Positions 1 to 11,265 of a DNA stretch of 64,000 bases are shown piece by piece. Below the pieces are notes generated by a model. That model did no database searches. It saw nothing but the letters and a program-made list of their open reading frames with translations, and was not told the DNA's origin. The number at the start of each line of letters is the position of its first letter. The stretch's first letter is position 1. A program made the translations under genes and the position numbers. Origin of the DNA: Sequoia sempervirens (Eukaryota > Streptophyta > Pinopsida > Cupressales > Cupressaceae); NCBI GenBank assembly GCA_007258455.2, contig VDFB02358134.1, positions 210,611,394 through 210,675,393 of the forward strand, read 5' to 3'.

Positions 1-262
1 AACCATCCATGAGCACAACCACCATACCATAGTGCAACAAGGGTTGGTTTTGGTAAGAATTTTGCTTGTTTTTATTAATGGTTTATCAACTCTTATGATT
101 AATTTAAGCGATGCATTTATTTTGGGTAGAATAGGTTTCATTTTAACTTGCTCTTGAATGCTCAAAAATTCATGTACACATATATCATAATATATTTAAT
201 TCTACAAATTATTAAAAGTCAAAATACTCACTCCATAATGATATAAACTTAAAATCTATGTA
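1..262. other. Gene-free AT-rich stretch
   Basis: No coding potential, RNA gene or repeat boundary could be recognised here. The last 20-30 bases probably belong to the outer, more diverged part of the foldback that follows. Confidence 0.6.
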
Positions 263-451
263 AAATTGTAGAGATTTCTAGATTGAAACTGTGTGTATTT
301 TTTACATCAACGTTTCAGATCATATTCCATGATCCATCACCAAGATGTTATGCAGATAGAGAGAAGAGAAGGGAATGATGGATCATATAGCATGATCTGA
401 AACATTGATGTAAAAAATCACACAATTTCAATCCAAAAATCTATACAATTT
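263..451. repeat. Foldback / MITE-like inverted repeat
   Basis: The left arm (about 263-339) and right arm (about 376-451) are reverse complements over roughly 76 bp with only scattered mismatches, separated by a 36-bp spacer. Weaker complementarity continues outward to about 240 and 475. No coding sequence lies inside. This is the form of a foldback or miniature inverted-repeat element. I could not fix exact ends or a target duplication because the outer arms fade gradually. Confidence 0.7.
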
Positions 452-2197
452 AATCATGGATTATGAAAACTTATAACTTTTAATCTATGAAAAAATTAAA
501 AAATAAATAAATAAAAAATTCATCAATTTTTAAAAATAATTACATAAAAATATAAGCCTATTTCGTTATTAAAAAAACTCATTTAAAAACTGCTTGATTT
601 CTTCCTGTTAATTTAGTATTAAAAACATTAGAGTAACAAAAGATGCTAAAACAAGTCAAAAAATATTCATGAGATAATACTAAACGAGACCCAAGGCAAT
701 ACAAGTGTTGTAAGGGCATTTTCGTGGACGGACGCCATTTTTATAGATCTTTCACCGGCCTGTCACAATTACGTCATTCTGGAGGACATACCAAATCGAA
801 ATCCGATGAGATTGGGGAAATGTGCGGAATTGATTACAAATTAAATGCGTCATTACGAGTCAGGGTTGATATACGTGCAGCTTTAATTCCAATCTCGATT
901 CTAAATGATCATACTTTGATATCAAAGCTTTGATAATTTCACGCTTCAGATCTTTGATTCGAAATGAAATTTGGGGAAATGTGTACAGATTTGATTGTAG
1001 ATTAAATATCTTTAAAGCTCTTATGGAAATACCAGTTTAAATGGGCGCCGTTTAAATGCGCGTATAAACTGTAAGGAGAACATTTATCTCTTCACTTGTT
1101 ATGAGAGTTGATTGGCCAACTTCCTAATATATGAGAATTGCCTAAAGTGGCACAAATTTCCAAAGGCCTAGGATGCGGAATATTCATTACAGAGAGCTTC
1201 TATTGCATTTCATAGAGCTGTGTCAAAAGATACGATACTAAATATCGAATACAACACAAGTTAGTGGTTATCGATGTATGCACAGTAATTCTCATGTGTA
1301 AAGGTAAATATGAATCCGCCGTTCAAATGAGCAATGTTTGCAGATACTTGTTTTAACTTTTTAGTCAGGTCAATGGCAGATTACGTGTAAAGCAGGCTAC
1401 ACAGTGAACATTCCAAACAAATAGAAGAATGAAATCGAGCGAGCAGAATAAAGAATAGATTTTGCGGCGCTCCATGGAATGTTATTTAATACATGTTCTT
1501 GGGAATGAATGTGTAACTTACACGTTTGCAAACTTGAAAGATAATGTTTCCCTCGCATCGATCTCCACAACTAATATTATACTTCGCTCTACTGAAGCAT
1601 TTACTTTGCATCACTCAGCACATTTCCATAGTAACGTAAAACTTGGTATATCTTACGTCAGCGGCATGCAATTTCCAATTCCAGCCATCAGATGCACCAT
1701 GGGCATTCGATAGTCGATAACTATGGAAATAGGGGAGAACATGTTTTATGGATAGAGGGATGGTATAGGGTAGAGAAAGTATATATTAATTAAAAATCTT
1801 ATAAAATAAAAAATGAAAATTTAACAAAGGATCAATATCACACAATGTGAAATCATGACAATAAACCACTTATTGATGAAGATATGATTCTAAAGGTGTT
1901 CAAGGAACTTATTAAAACAATATGAATATAATAGAGGCATATAACACACCATTGTACTTATAAATTTAGAATCCTAGGAAAATAGAAAATAATTCAAAAT
2001 TATGAACAATTAAGATTTTTCTTTTCATGGATCTATTTTTAAAAAAATTCAAAGAGAAAAAGTTGTAGATTGGGACCATGTATAACCAATGAATTTGTCA
2101 GTAAGTTGCAAGGATTAAAATAATTGGATAACACCACCATTGGAGTATTTAAGGTTGTAAGATCCTTTAGATTCTTGGTTGTTTAATTTCTCATGAA
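452..2197. other. Intergenic stretch, no gene recognised
   Basis: Short open frames at 724-933 and 1462-1713 have no recognisable domain or composition bias and are probably chance. An imperfect direct repeat is visible: about 809-848 and 967-1009 both carry a gggaaatgtg core followed by an attgat..a.attaaat stretch. Nothing else could be assigned. Confidence 0.5.
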
Positions 2198-2202
2198 AGA
2201 TA
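2198..2202. repeat. Target-site duplication agata (left copy)
   Basis: The five bases agata directly precede the copia 5' LTR, and the same five bases follow its 3' LTR at 19752-19756. The perfect match fixes the outer limits of the copia element despite the large insertion inside it. Confidence 0.85.
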
Positions 2203-2659
2203 TGTTTTATGTCGCGACTGATCATGTTATATTGTACACCTGGCATGTATCCTCACCAAGATCCAAGGGCGGCAGCTCTCGAAAAATGGAGCTTTGGGTG
2301 CAGCAACCCTCGAGATTTTTTTTCCATTTTTTTGCATTGTCAACGAAAAAGAAAAAATCACTGAAAAAGAGAAAAAATTTGACTTTGTAAAACCCTAATT
2401 CTGGAAGCTTCTAAAAGGCTTGTTATAAGGGGTTGGGATGGGGGTTACAGTATGTAGAAAAATGTGATTATTTGCAAAGTTGTAATAAGTTTTGCACTAG
2501 ATAATAAAATAATTGGATGGTTGTGATTTTGTGGATATAGCCTAGATTGGGTGAACCACGTTAAATTCTCTATGTTAATTTTTCTGTGTGTTTTTATTCC
2601 TTTGTTTTATTGATCAAATTTGCATTTAATTGTTAGATATTTTCCTTCTAACCTTAAAA
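2203..2659 (+). repeat. Copia 5' LTR
   Basis: This 457-bp stretch aligns with the split 3' LTR (6833-6872 plus 19324-19751). By eye the distal two thirds differ at roughly one base in ten, and the proximal part differs more. It starts TGTT and ends in A-rich sequence corresponding to AACA in the 3' copy. The primer site begins two bases after its end. Confidence 0.88.
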
Positions 2660-2661
2660 GG

Positions 2662-2674
2662 TGGTATCAAAATA
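2662..2674 (+). other. Primer-binding site (initiator Met tRNA type)
   Basis: The sequence tggtatcaaaata starts two bases after the 5' LTR. The first eight bases match the usual plant initiator-methionine primer site TGGTATCAGAGC, and the remainder has drifted. Confidence 0.8.
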
Positions 2675-2744
2675 GGTTGTGTTTGATTATCGTCTACAGG
2701 AAAATCTCATGGTTGAGTGGGAGTCTCACAATTAAGTGGGAGCA

Positions 2745-3503
2745 ATGGCAGATAAGGGTAAATTAAAGGTAGATAAATTAAATGGGCGAAACTATCAATT
2801 ATGGTAGATGCAAATGGAGGATTATCTCTATTAGAAGGATTTATGGAGGCTAGTGGAAGGAAAAGCCAAGAAACCAACAAGAAAGAGTGATGAGGAATGG
2901 AATCTTCTAGACAGAAAGGAACTAAGAACCATTTATTTATGTCTGGCACAATCGGTGCCATTCAATATTACAACAGCAAAGACAACTCAAGCGTTGATGG
3001 AAACCGTAGCGAAGTTATATGAAAATCCTTCCACTTTGAATAAGGTATTTCTTATGAAGCGTTTATTCAATATGAAAATGGTAGAAGGTGTCTTAGTTGT
3101 TGATCATTTAAATGAGTTTAATATAGTTACTAGTCAATTAACTTATGTAAATGTAAACTTTGATGAAGAAGTTAGGGCTCTTTTGATTTTGTGTTCTTTT
3201 CCTAAAAGCTAGAATAGCTTGGTCATGGCTGCTAGTTATTTTGTTTCTAGTTCAAACACGTTGAAATTTGATGATGTTGGTGTTATTTTGAGCAAGAAAA
3301 TTCGTAGGAAAAGCTCAGGTGTAACATCCACATTAGGTAGTGTTTTGAATATAAAAAGCAGCCCAGTAGATTAAAGGAGAAAGGAAACAATTCTGAAAGT
3401 CATGGGAAGTCACAAGGAAAATCCAAAGAGAGAAGGTCCCAATCTACAGACAAGAGGGATTGTTGGTACTGTGGTAAGCCGGGTTATTTAAAGAAAGATT
3501 GTT
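2745..3503 (+). pseudogene. gag: Copia gag (broken)
   Basis: Translation from the ATG at 2745 gives a copia-type capsid start (a hydrophobic NYQLW-like motif), and the frame then carries stops near 2805 and at 3210. The longest open part is 2853-3212. A zinc knuckle is encoded at 3461-3502 in another frame: it reads C-x2-C-x4-Y-x4-C, so the histidine of the usual CX2CX4HX4C is replaced by tyrosine. Gag normally forms the particle that packages element RNA. Frameshifts between about 3350 and 3579 separate it from the protease. Confidence 0.82.
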
Positions 3504-3578
3504 GGTCTCAAAAAAATAGAGACAAAGGAAGGCAATAAAGAGACAAATGTGATAAGTAATAAATCTAATTAGGATGCT

Positions 3579-3791
3579 TTGATTCTTTCCCTTGATAATG
3601 TTGATGATTCGTGGGTGTTAGATTTAGGGGCTTCATTTCATGCTATGCCCCATAGAAGTTATTTTCTTGATTATGTCCAAGGGGATTTTGGGCTTGTTTA
3701 TTTGGGAGATAACGAACCCTGTCAGATTATTAGAAAAGAAGAATCAAGATTAAGTTGTAGAATTGGAATCATTGGCTACTACATGAGGTAA
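3579..3791 (+). pseudogene. Copia aspartic protease (broken)
   Basis: The frame encodes a WVLDLGASFHA motif near 3612, the active-site region of copia protease. The family carries D-[ST]-G and this copy has D-L-G, so the catalytic triplet is altered. The domain is cut short by a frame change near 3790, and remnants continue to about 3900 in another frame. The protease would normally cleave the Gag-Pol polyprotein. Confidence 0.8.
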
Positions 3792-4042
3792 GGCATGTTC
3801 CAAAGTTAAAAAGAAATTTAATTTCAGTAGTGGAACTAGATGATGAGGGTTGTGTTGTTACATTTAGTGATAAAAATTTGAAGGTTAGATGAGGTGCCTT
3901 AGTGGTAGCAAAAGGTGTGAAAGTAGGCACCTTATATCTTTGTACAGGTCATACTGTTCCTTCTATTTTAGCTATTGCAGATAAAAATCAACATTTAGGA
4001 ACAGTTGTTGCAGTTCAATAGGAAAAAAATCAAAGAGTTGCT

Positions 4043-4942
4043 ATGGATTCTAAATCAACACTGTGGCATAATAGACTTGGGAATATGAGAGAAAAAGGTA
4101 TGAAAGTACTTCATTCAAAGAATGTTTTACTAGGTCTAAAATGTGTTAATATGGATTTATGTGAAAGTTGTGTGTATGGAAAACAAAAGAGAGTTAATTT
4201 TCTTAATGATGGGAAACAAAAGAAAGATGAGAAATTGGAGCTTGTACATACATATGTATGGGGACCAGCTCAAGTTTCTTCTCTTGATGGCTCTCGGTAC
4301 TATGCCACTTTTGTTAATGATGTAACAAGATAGGTATGGATTTATTTCCTTAGGCATAAATCTGAGGCATTTGAAACTTTTAAGAAATGGAAAAGCTTGG
4401 TTGACAATGAGATAGGTAAAAGGTTAAAAAAATTTAGATCTAATAATGATGGTGAGTATTGCAGCAAAGAGTTTGAAGATTATTGTTCCTCTAATGGTAT
4501 TCGTAGGTAGAAAATGGTTCCAATGACTCCATAAGAAAATGGAATGGTTGAGTGCATGAACAAAACAATAATGGAGCATGCACGGACTATGAGCTTGCAT
4601 GTTGGGCTATCATTAAACATGTGGGTAGAAGTTATAAACATTATTGTTTATTTAACCAATAAAGGTCCTTCTAATCCTTTGGGTTGTGGTATTCCAGAGG
4701 AAGCATGAACAGGTAAGAAGGTGAATTATTCTTTTCTCAAGACCTTTGGTTGTGAAGCATTTGCACATGTAGATTCTAAAAATAGAACCAAGCTTGATGT
4801 AAAATCAAAGAAATGTATATTTGTTGGATATGGCATTGATGAATTTAGTTATAGGCTTTGGAATTTTAAAAATCAAAAAATTGTGAGAAGCAGGGATGTC
4901 ATATTCAATGAGAAAGTGTTGTACAAAGATAAGCTGCAATAG
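4043..4942 (+). pseudogene. Copia integrase (broken)
   Basis: One frame covers the whole region with in-frame stops at about 4331, 4508, 4532 and 4706. The GAG-pre-integrase zinc region (LWHNRLG ... CESCVYGK) is visible at about 4063-4190. In the catalytic core the first acidic position is tyrosine (HTYVWGP, near 4246) and the second lies in SNNDGEYC, where a D is expected at the first N. The C-terminal VGYG...YRLW segment characteristic of copia integrase is at about 4822-4862. The enzyme would insert element cDNA into DNA; here the loss of acidic residues and the stops exclude activity. Confidence 0.85.
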
Positions 4943-5250
4943 TATGACAAGAAATAAAATGATTATGTAGTGTTGGATGATACACCAAATAGTGATGTTC
5001 TAGTGGTTCCTTATGCTCCACAACAACAACAACAATAAATACCACAAACTCCAGTGAATGTTAGACGATCTTCAAGGATAAGTATCTACATCCTAAAAGA
5101 TTTTCTCCCTCTTTGTATTCTATTTTATTAACGAATGCTAATGAACTAGAATGTGATGATGAAGCTATGCAGGTGGATACCAAGGTTCAATGGGAGCATG
5201 GAATGGAAGAAGAAATGGACTCCTTTCTGAAAAATTAGACTTGGTAATTA
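4943..5250 (+). other. Integrase-RT linker of the copia element
   Basis: This is a low-conservation spacer that includes a CAA/CAG run at about 5021-5036 and the run-up to RT. It belongs to the same polyprotein but holds no recognisable domain and several stops. Confidence 0.55.
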
Positions 5251-6705
5251 TATAAGTTCCATGCGGGTAAAAAGGTTTTACTAAACAAATGGTTTTATAG
5301 ACTGAAAGAGGAGGATGGAAGTAAGAAAATATTTAAATCCAAATTAGTTGTAAAGGGATTTGCACAGAAAAAGGGTATTGATTTTGATGAAATATTTTCT
5401 CCAATTGTTAAAATGACCTATTTGTACTATTTTAAGTATTGTGGTTGCTGAAGATTTGCATTTAGAACAACTTAATGTTACAACAACCTTTCTCCATGGT
5501 GATTTGGAAGAGGAAATATACATGGAATATCCACAAGGATTTGGGGTCAAAGGTCAGGAGAAATTGGTGTGCAGATTGAAGAAAATTTTATATGGCTTGA
5601 AGCAAGCACCTCGCCAATGGTATATTAAATTTGATAGCTTTATAGTTGAACATGGCTATAGTTGTTGTAATTCAGACCATTATGTTTATTTTAAGAGGTT
5701 GGATGATGATAGCTACATTATTTTATATCCATATGTTGATGATATGCTTGTAGCGGGGTCTAACAAGGATCACATAAAGGAGTTAAAACAACAATTAGCA
5801 AGTTCATTTGTTATGAAGGATTTGGGAGCATTAAAGCAAATCCTTGGTATGAAGATTATAAGAGATAGGAAAAATAGAAAAAAAAAATTATCTCAAGATT
5901 ATTATGTTGAAATGGTGTTGCAAAGATTTCATATGGAGAATGCAAAAGCTATCAACACACCTTTGTATAGTCATGTCAAATTGACTAAGGATATGTGTCC
6001 AAAGACACAAGAGGAGGAATAAAAAACGTCCAAGGTACCATATGCTTCAACTATAGGTAGTTTAATGTATGCCATGGTATGTACAAGACCAAATATTGCA
6101 CATGTTGTAGGAATTGTTAGCAGGTATATGAGTCATCCTGGTGTTGAGCATTGGAATGTGATAAAATGGATTCTCAAGTATTTGAGAGGTACATCTAATA
6201 AATATTTGTGTTTTGGGGGCTCTAATACTAATTTGAAAGGCCATGTTGACTCAAATTTGGCAGGGGATATAGATACTAGGCAGAGTACCATAGGCTATGT
6301 AATTACAGTTGGTGGGACATTAGTGAGTTGGGTTTCTCGATTGCTAAAGGTGGTTGCTTTATCCACCACAGAGGTAGAGTATGTTGCAACAACAGAGGTG
6401 GAAAAAGAGATGATATAGCTACAACTTTTCATGGAAGAATTGGGAAAACAACAAGCTAAAAATTACTTGTTTACAAACAGCCAGAATGTTATACATCTTG
6501 CAAAGAATTCTACTTTGCACTCTAAAAGAAAAAGCATATAGTTGAGATATCATTTCATTCGGTCAATGTTGGACGATGGACATGTCAAGTTGGAAAAGAT
6601 ACATACAGATGCCAATCCAATGGATATGTTTACGAAGGCGGTGACAAGGGAGAAGTTGAGCTACTCTTCAACTTTTGTTGGCCTTCAAGGTTGGATTCAA
6701 GTATA
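5251..6705 (+). pseudogene. Copia reverse transcriptase-RNase H (broken)
   Basis: The RT N-terminal part (NKWFYRLK ... KARLV-like, about 5257-5430) is in one frame. A frameshift near 5430-5440 moves the rest to the frame of 5441-6022 and 6065-6418. Visible RT motifs include FLHGDLEEEIYM (about 5490), the LYGLKQAPRQW block (about 5587) and an intact YVDDM catalytic box near 5731. In the motif upstream of FLHGDL the expected catalytic Asp reads Asn. RNase H follows from about 6230, with the STTEVEYVA segment near 6360. Stops occur at 6020 and 6416, and the frame ends in tandem stops near 6705. Confidence 0.9.
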
Positions 6706-6770
6706 ATAGAGTAGTAGGGTCCAAGTTGCTTATCTCCAATGGGAAATATAAGTGTAGTAGTGTTGTGTAG

Positions 6771-6845
6771 GATTAGTCTCCAAGTGGGAGATTGTGTTGG
6801 TGTGGAGTCTGATCAGTCTCCAAGTAGGAGATTGTTGGTATGTGG
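6771..6845 (+). repeat. Duplicated polypurine tract region
   Basis: Two 35-40 bp copies lie in tandem (about 6771-6805 and 6811-6845), each with tctccaagtRggagattgt followed by a ggt.tgtgg stretch. The purine-rich part is the plus-strand primer site of the copia element. The second copy abuts the LTR start at 6833, so the duplication includes the first bases of the LTR. Confidence 0.7.
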
Positions 6846-6872
6846 CGATTGATCATGCTATACTGTACAACC
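6833..6872 (+). repeat. Copia 3' LTR, left part
   Basis: These 40 bases match the beginning of the 5' LTR (2203-2241). The match stops at the insertion point of the LARD-like element and resumes at 19324. Confidence 0.85.
6868..6872. repeat. Target duplication of the nested element (left)
   Basis: caacc here and caccc at 19324-19328 flank the nested element. One mismatch is consistent with a later mutation. Removing the insert and one copy restores alignment to the 5' LTR. Confidence 0.75.
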
Positions 6873-7942
6873 TGTAACGCCCCGCCGTGCGAACCCCAAA
6901 GGACAATTACATAATAATTACGAAATAATTTTTTTTTTTTTAGAATTAACTAAACATAACATACATGCAATACACATTAAGTCATGACATGAATTTCATT
7001 TAAACAGATTTATAAACACATACATCCCTTGGGGTACACGAGGAATCATTACGAGACTAAGATCCACACAATGACAACAATAAGAACCAAAGATATAAAC
7101 ATTAACAAGTAAATATTAACAAATATAACACCTACAAAATAAAACATTGAAAAGAAACCATCTGAGTACACCAATACAACATATGCATAATTAACTTAAC
7201 ACATTGAATTACAATTGCCATGGCCAATAACCGCAACGAGTTAACATTACATTGCAGTACAATCCTCAAGAGGAAAAATGATACAAAAGTATTTCCAAAC
7301 ATAAATGGAAACCATACACAAAATAACATGATACAAATAAATAGATGAATACAAAGCATCAATTGGCTCCAAAATAAGTACAACTCTGGAGTCGCTGCAA
7401 CCGCACCAATCCGCACCTCTCGATCCTCGACTGGGGAACCAATGGGGTGCTTAGCACGTTCCACCTGACCATGTGAGTCCGAAGACCCACCCCCCGTGCT
7501 AGGAGCTGACAAGAAGAGTCCTCAACCAAGAACATCCAAACACGGAAACCACAAGACTCCACAACATACAAAAGTATCATAAAACTCAAGGATTACAAGA
7601 GTCGATATAATAACTTAAAGTCACAAAACCCAACACATAAATCAAAGAAATGACCAATAAGCAAGTAACCAAAGAATGATCAAGAAACACTTACAATTCA
7701 AATTACAATTAAACAATATAATAACATCATATCACAGTATCATAAGATATAAGATTGTAAATCAAATATAAATGAGATCATACAAGACCGCAAAACATAC
7801 TAAAGATGGATTAAAACAATAATCATAAATCAATTTAAATCAATTAAAACAACAATCTAAACCAACTCCCATAACCTACTTCTAGAGGAACACAATAAAG
7901 AAAAACACTTGGGCAACTAGGGGAGAGTGTCATCGCATAGCC

Positions 7943-8284
7943 TGCATGGGTTCTCCTGGCCCTTCCTCCAAACTGAGGCGCTGGCCCCCATCTATGGATC
8001 TCCTGGCCCTTCCTCCTACTTGAGGCGCCAACACCATAGGGTAGCTCATGCAGAGCCGATAACCTCTCATGAGGACGAGGTTACGACCTTTCCAACCACG
8101 GCCTTCTCAGCCTTCCATTAGTCTGCGGAAGCACTAATGAAGATGACACATCCATTTTTTAAATCTTGTAATGATATTACTACCCAACCCTCCTAAGTTA
8201 ATTATTAGGTTTTCACTTGATTACCAACTCACTCGTGGGTTCTCCTGTGCTCTTCCCCTTACGCGGGGCGCCGGCCCCCACGAG
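7943..8284. repeat. GC-rich structured modules in the LTR
   Basis: Three related modules (about 7948-7994, 8000-8040, 8237-8285) each read g..tctcctg.....ttcc followed by a GGCGC-containing purine-rich half. In the third module ctcgtggg (8232-8239) pairs perfectly with cccacgag (8277-8284), enclosing a near-palindromic ggggcgccggcccc. The same block recurs at about 14801-15143 in the other LTR. The modules are conspicuously GC-rich within AT-rich DNA and may form RNA hairpins. Confidence 0.6.
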
Positions 8285-10241
8285 GAGCCACTCTCCCTAG
8301 AGACCCAACAACATAAAAAGAACCAAGGGTTATACCATCATAATTTGAACAAAGAATCACATCATAAGAGCATGCGATGCATTATCCATCTCGCTATAAA
8401 TACATAATCAAAGTCTCAACAATTTCGTACAACCTTTTCAAAATCCTGATACCAAAACACTTGCCACATAAAAAAGAGAGAAAATCAAATGTCAATCATC
8501 TCAAGCCTCTGGAAGCCAAAAAGAATGAAACCCCACAAACAAGGGTAAAATGAAGCCACACAAGTTTTCCCAATAATTCCAACACAAGGATAAAATTTCC
8601 CTCAAATATGAGGTTAACTCCAAAAAGCCACACAAAGAAAGTTTTATCAAAACTCATCACAAATCAACAATGGTGACACCTCAAATAGGGAAACGCCAAG
8701 GCAAATCAACCTTTAATTCAACAAAATCACTTAATAAAACCAAAAGCCACCAACTAGGCATTCTACGGGAGACCTCAATTTTCTCCTCACAACAACCCCC
8801 TTATAGTGGTACGTAAATCACCTTCAGAAGGAAAACAACATGACAATGACAACAATTATTGCAAGGCCACAAGAACTATTTTCAATTCAAAAATAATGAG
8901 AGAATATATTAAAATAAAATCAACAACTCCATTCAAACAACATCAACAACTTCAATACAAACTAAATCGGAAATCCAAGGGATACCTCTATTTCCTTCTC
9001 TCGGAAAACCCAACCATATGTTACACAACAATCTTACAATTTGACTCAAAATGACTCAAACAAAGTCAATGACTAATATAATAGAACAATCAACCAATGC
9101 ACAAACTTAATACGAAAATTGGTCCACTCAAATAAAGAAATCAATCCAACACTAGCATCCTATATAACTATCCCTATAAAAGACTTAAAATCAACCACTA
9201 AGAGAGATCAACATTTAGAAGTTCACATAATTTTACTTACATAATGCAAGCACACATTTGAACAAGGCACCTCTTAACATGCAAAACTCCACTTTTCCAA
9301 TATTTCCAATTTAACTATTCCACTTGGAACTAACCAAATTAAGAATAAACTAATCTATCAATATTTACACAAATTATCAAAAATTTGACATAAAGAAATC
9401 TCCCTCTATATAACTCTCCAACTTAACTACATAAAAATTTAATTTATTCTTTTTTTTAAATTTAGTTTCAACTATGTTTATCTACCTTACCGCATAATTA
9501 TAAAGCACAAGTTATTCTATTTCTAACCCTATAATTCAACACATGTATACATTTATATAACAATAACTTATTACCAACACCATTTAGAACATATAAATAT
9601 CCCCTCAAAATCAAATCATCTCAAGAGGAAACTACATTGGAATGGACTCACAAAAGATATTCAACCTTTAATTAACTAATACAATCCAATTGATAAATTT
9701 CCAAGAACGTTTATTACACTTTATCTTTCAAATTTGTTAAACACAATAATTTTTTTTTTTCTATTTACTTACATTTCCATACTCAACTATCTTATGTAAT
9801 AAATATCCCAAATAATTTTATTATATTTTAGTTTTAAGAGAACATAAATAAATAACACAATTTACTTTTTTCCTAGTTTAAAGTAACTTCTATAATTATT
9901 AAAAGAAATAAAATCTAAGAGAATATGTATATTTCTCTCTTAAAAACAAAACCAAAATTCCATCTTAACTTTCTACTTTATTATAAAGCCATCCTTTAAA
10001 AGATCAAAGAAAAAGGGAGGAAACTTAATAAGCTACGAAGGAAATTTAAAGCTAAACTTTTTAAGGACTTTGTTTTTGCGTAGACCATGCAGTGAAGCTA
10101 TCAGTTGACCAAGAGAATAAAGCAGACTACCCTAAACGCATGATGGTGAGCCAAAGAATTGCAAAGGCAATGACAGAGGTGAAAACAAGATATCTATGCA
10201 AAAATAAAGAAGGAAATGGGTTGGCAGAGAAAGATGAGAGA

Positions 10242-11265
10242 GACGGGTTGACAATGAAATAAGGGAGAATATTTAAACTTTTAAACTTCCTATTAAGGTC
10301 AAGTGCCATAGCAGAGACAGGTTGACAGTGAAATCAGAGAGGCTATTTAATTTACTGCGGCTTGAAAGTTAAAAAAAAAAAAATGTAGCTGTGAAAGGTC
10401 GCCAATGGTTTTAGGGAGATTATATAAATTTAGATTACCAGACTATGCGAAGGAGCTCATCTAAACACTGTATCCAATAACATCAATTTCTCTCAGCTTC
10501 GACTGAACGGAGGTAATTGGAAAAGGCTTGAAACATTGCGCAGACCAAGAGAATTACATAATCTGCTCATTGGTCCTCAATTTCTTCACTTGAACAATCT
10601 GCTCATTGACGGCATCAGAGAAGACACACGAACCAAGCTTCCTCCAAGTTTGAGATGGTTACGGTTGCAAAAAAAATGTGAGAAGCCACAGTCTTGCAGA
10701 TAACATTTGGAATTTGATAATAAAATCAGAGAGTTATTTAAATCTATACACCCTACCATGCTCAAGTGAGTTGTTGTGACAGGTTAACAATGAAATCAAA
10801 GAGGTTATTAGCCAATAGAGCTAAAGCATTTCTATCTCGAAAAGGCCTGAAGTATACACACAGAGCTTGGTCATTCCAGTCCGGAATAGCATAGGTTCAT
10901 TCAATGGACGCCTTGATAGATACAGATCAATCAATAGTCCAGAGGAGATAGGTAAAATGTCACGGTTGGCAGATGGTTTCCTGGAAGCCTAAGTTCATTC
11001 GATGGATTCCATAATATGGAGTGCAAGACAGAGGTATTGTGAAAAGACAAGTTAAGAGGTGAAGAACTATATTAGATTATAGAATGAAAATAAATAAATC
11101 GTTAAGGAAGGAGCTACCTTATCATTTTCAAGAAGACTACATTATGGAGAGGACGCGCTTAAGACTTAGCCCACTGTTTAAAGTATCAATTATTGTCATC
11201 GAATGAAAAAGTGACTGCGCTGAGACTGGTTGTCAATGAAATCAGAGAATTTATTTAAATCTATA
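10242..11265. repeat. Degenerate 35-bp subrepeats in the LTR
   Basis: A motif of the form gacaggttgacaatgaaatc followed by agagaggctatttaa occurs with changes at about 10242, 10314, 10716, 10776 and 11226. The corresponding copies lie near 17100-18120 in the other LTR. Spacing is irregular. Confidence 0.55.

Noticed and set aside
724..1713. Two short open frames (724-933, 1462-1713)
   Set aside because: Length is within chance expectation for this composition, with no motif and no flanking gene structure.
7132..7512. A 126-codon minus-strand frame in both giant LTRs (also 13990-14370)
   Set aside because: It is preserved in both LTRs only because they are recent copies. No domain or codon-level conservation could be shown, and LTR DNA is normally non-coding.
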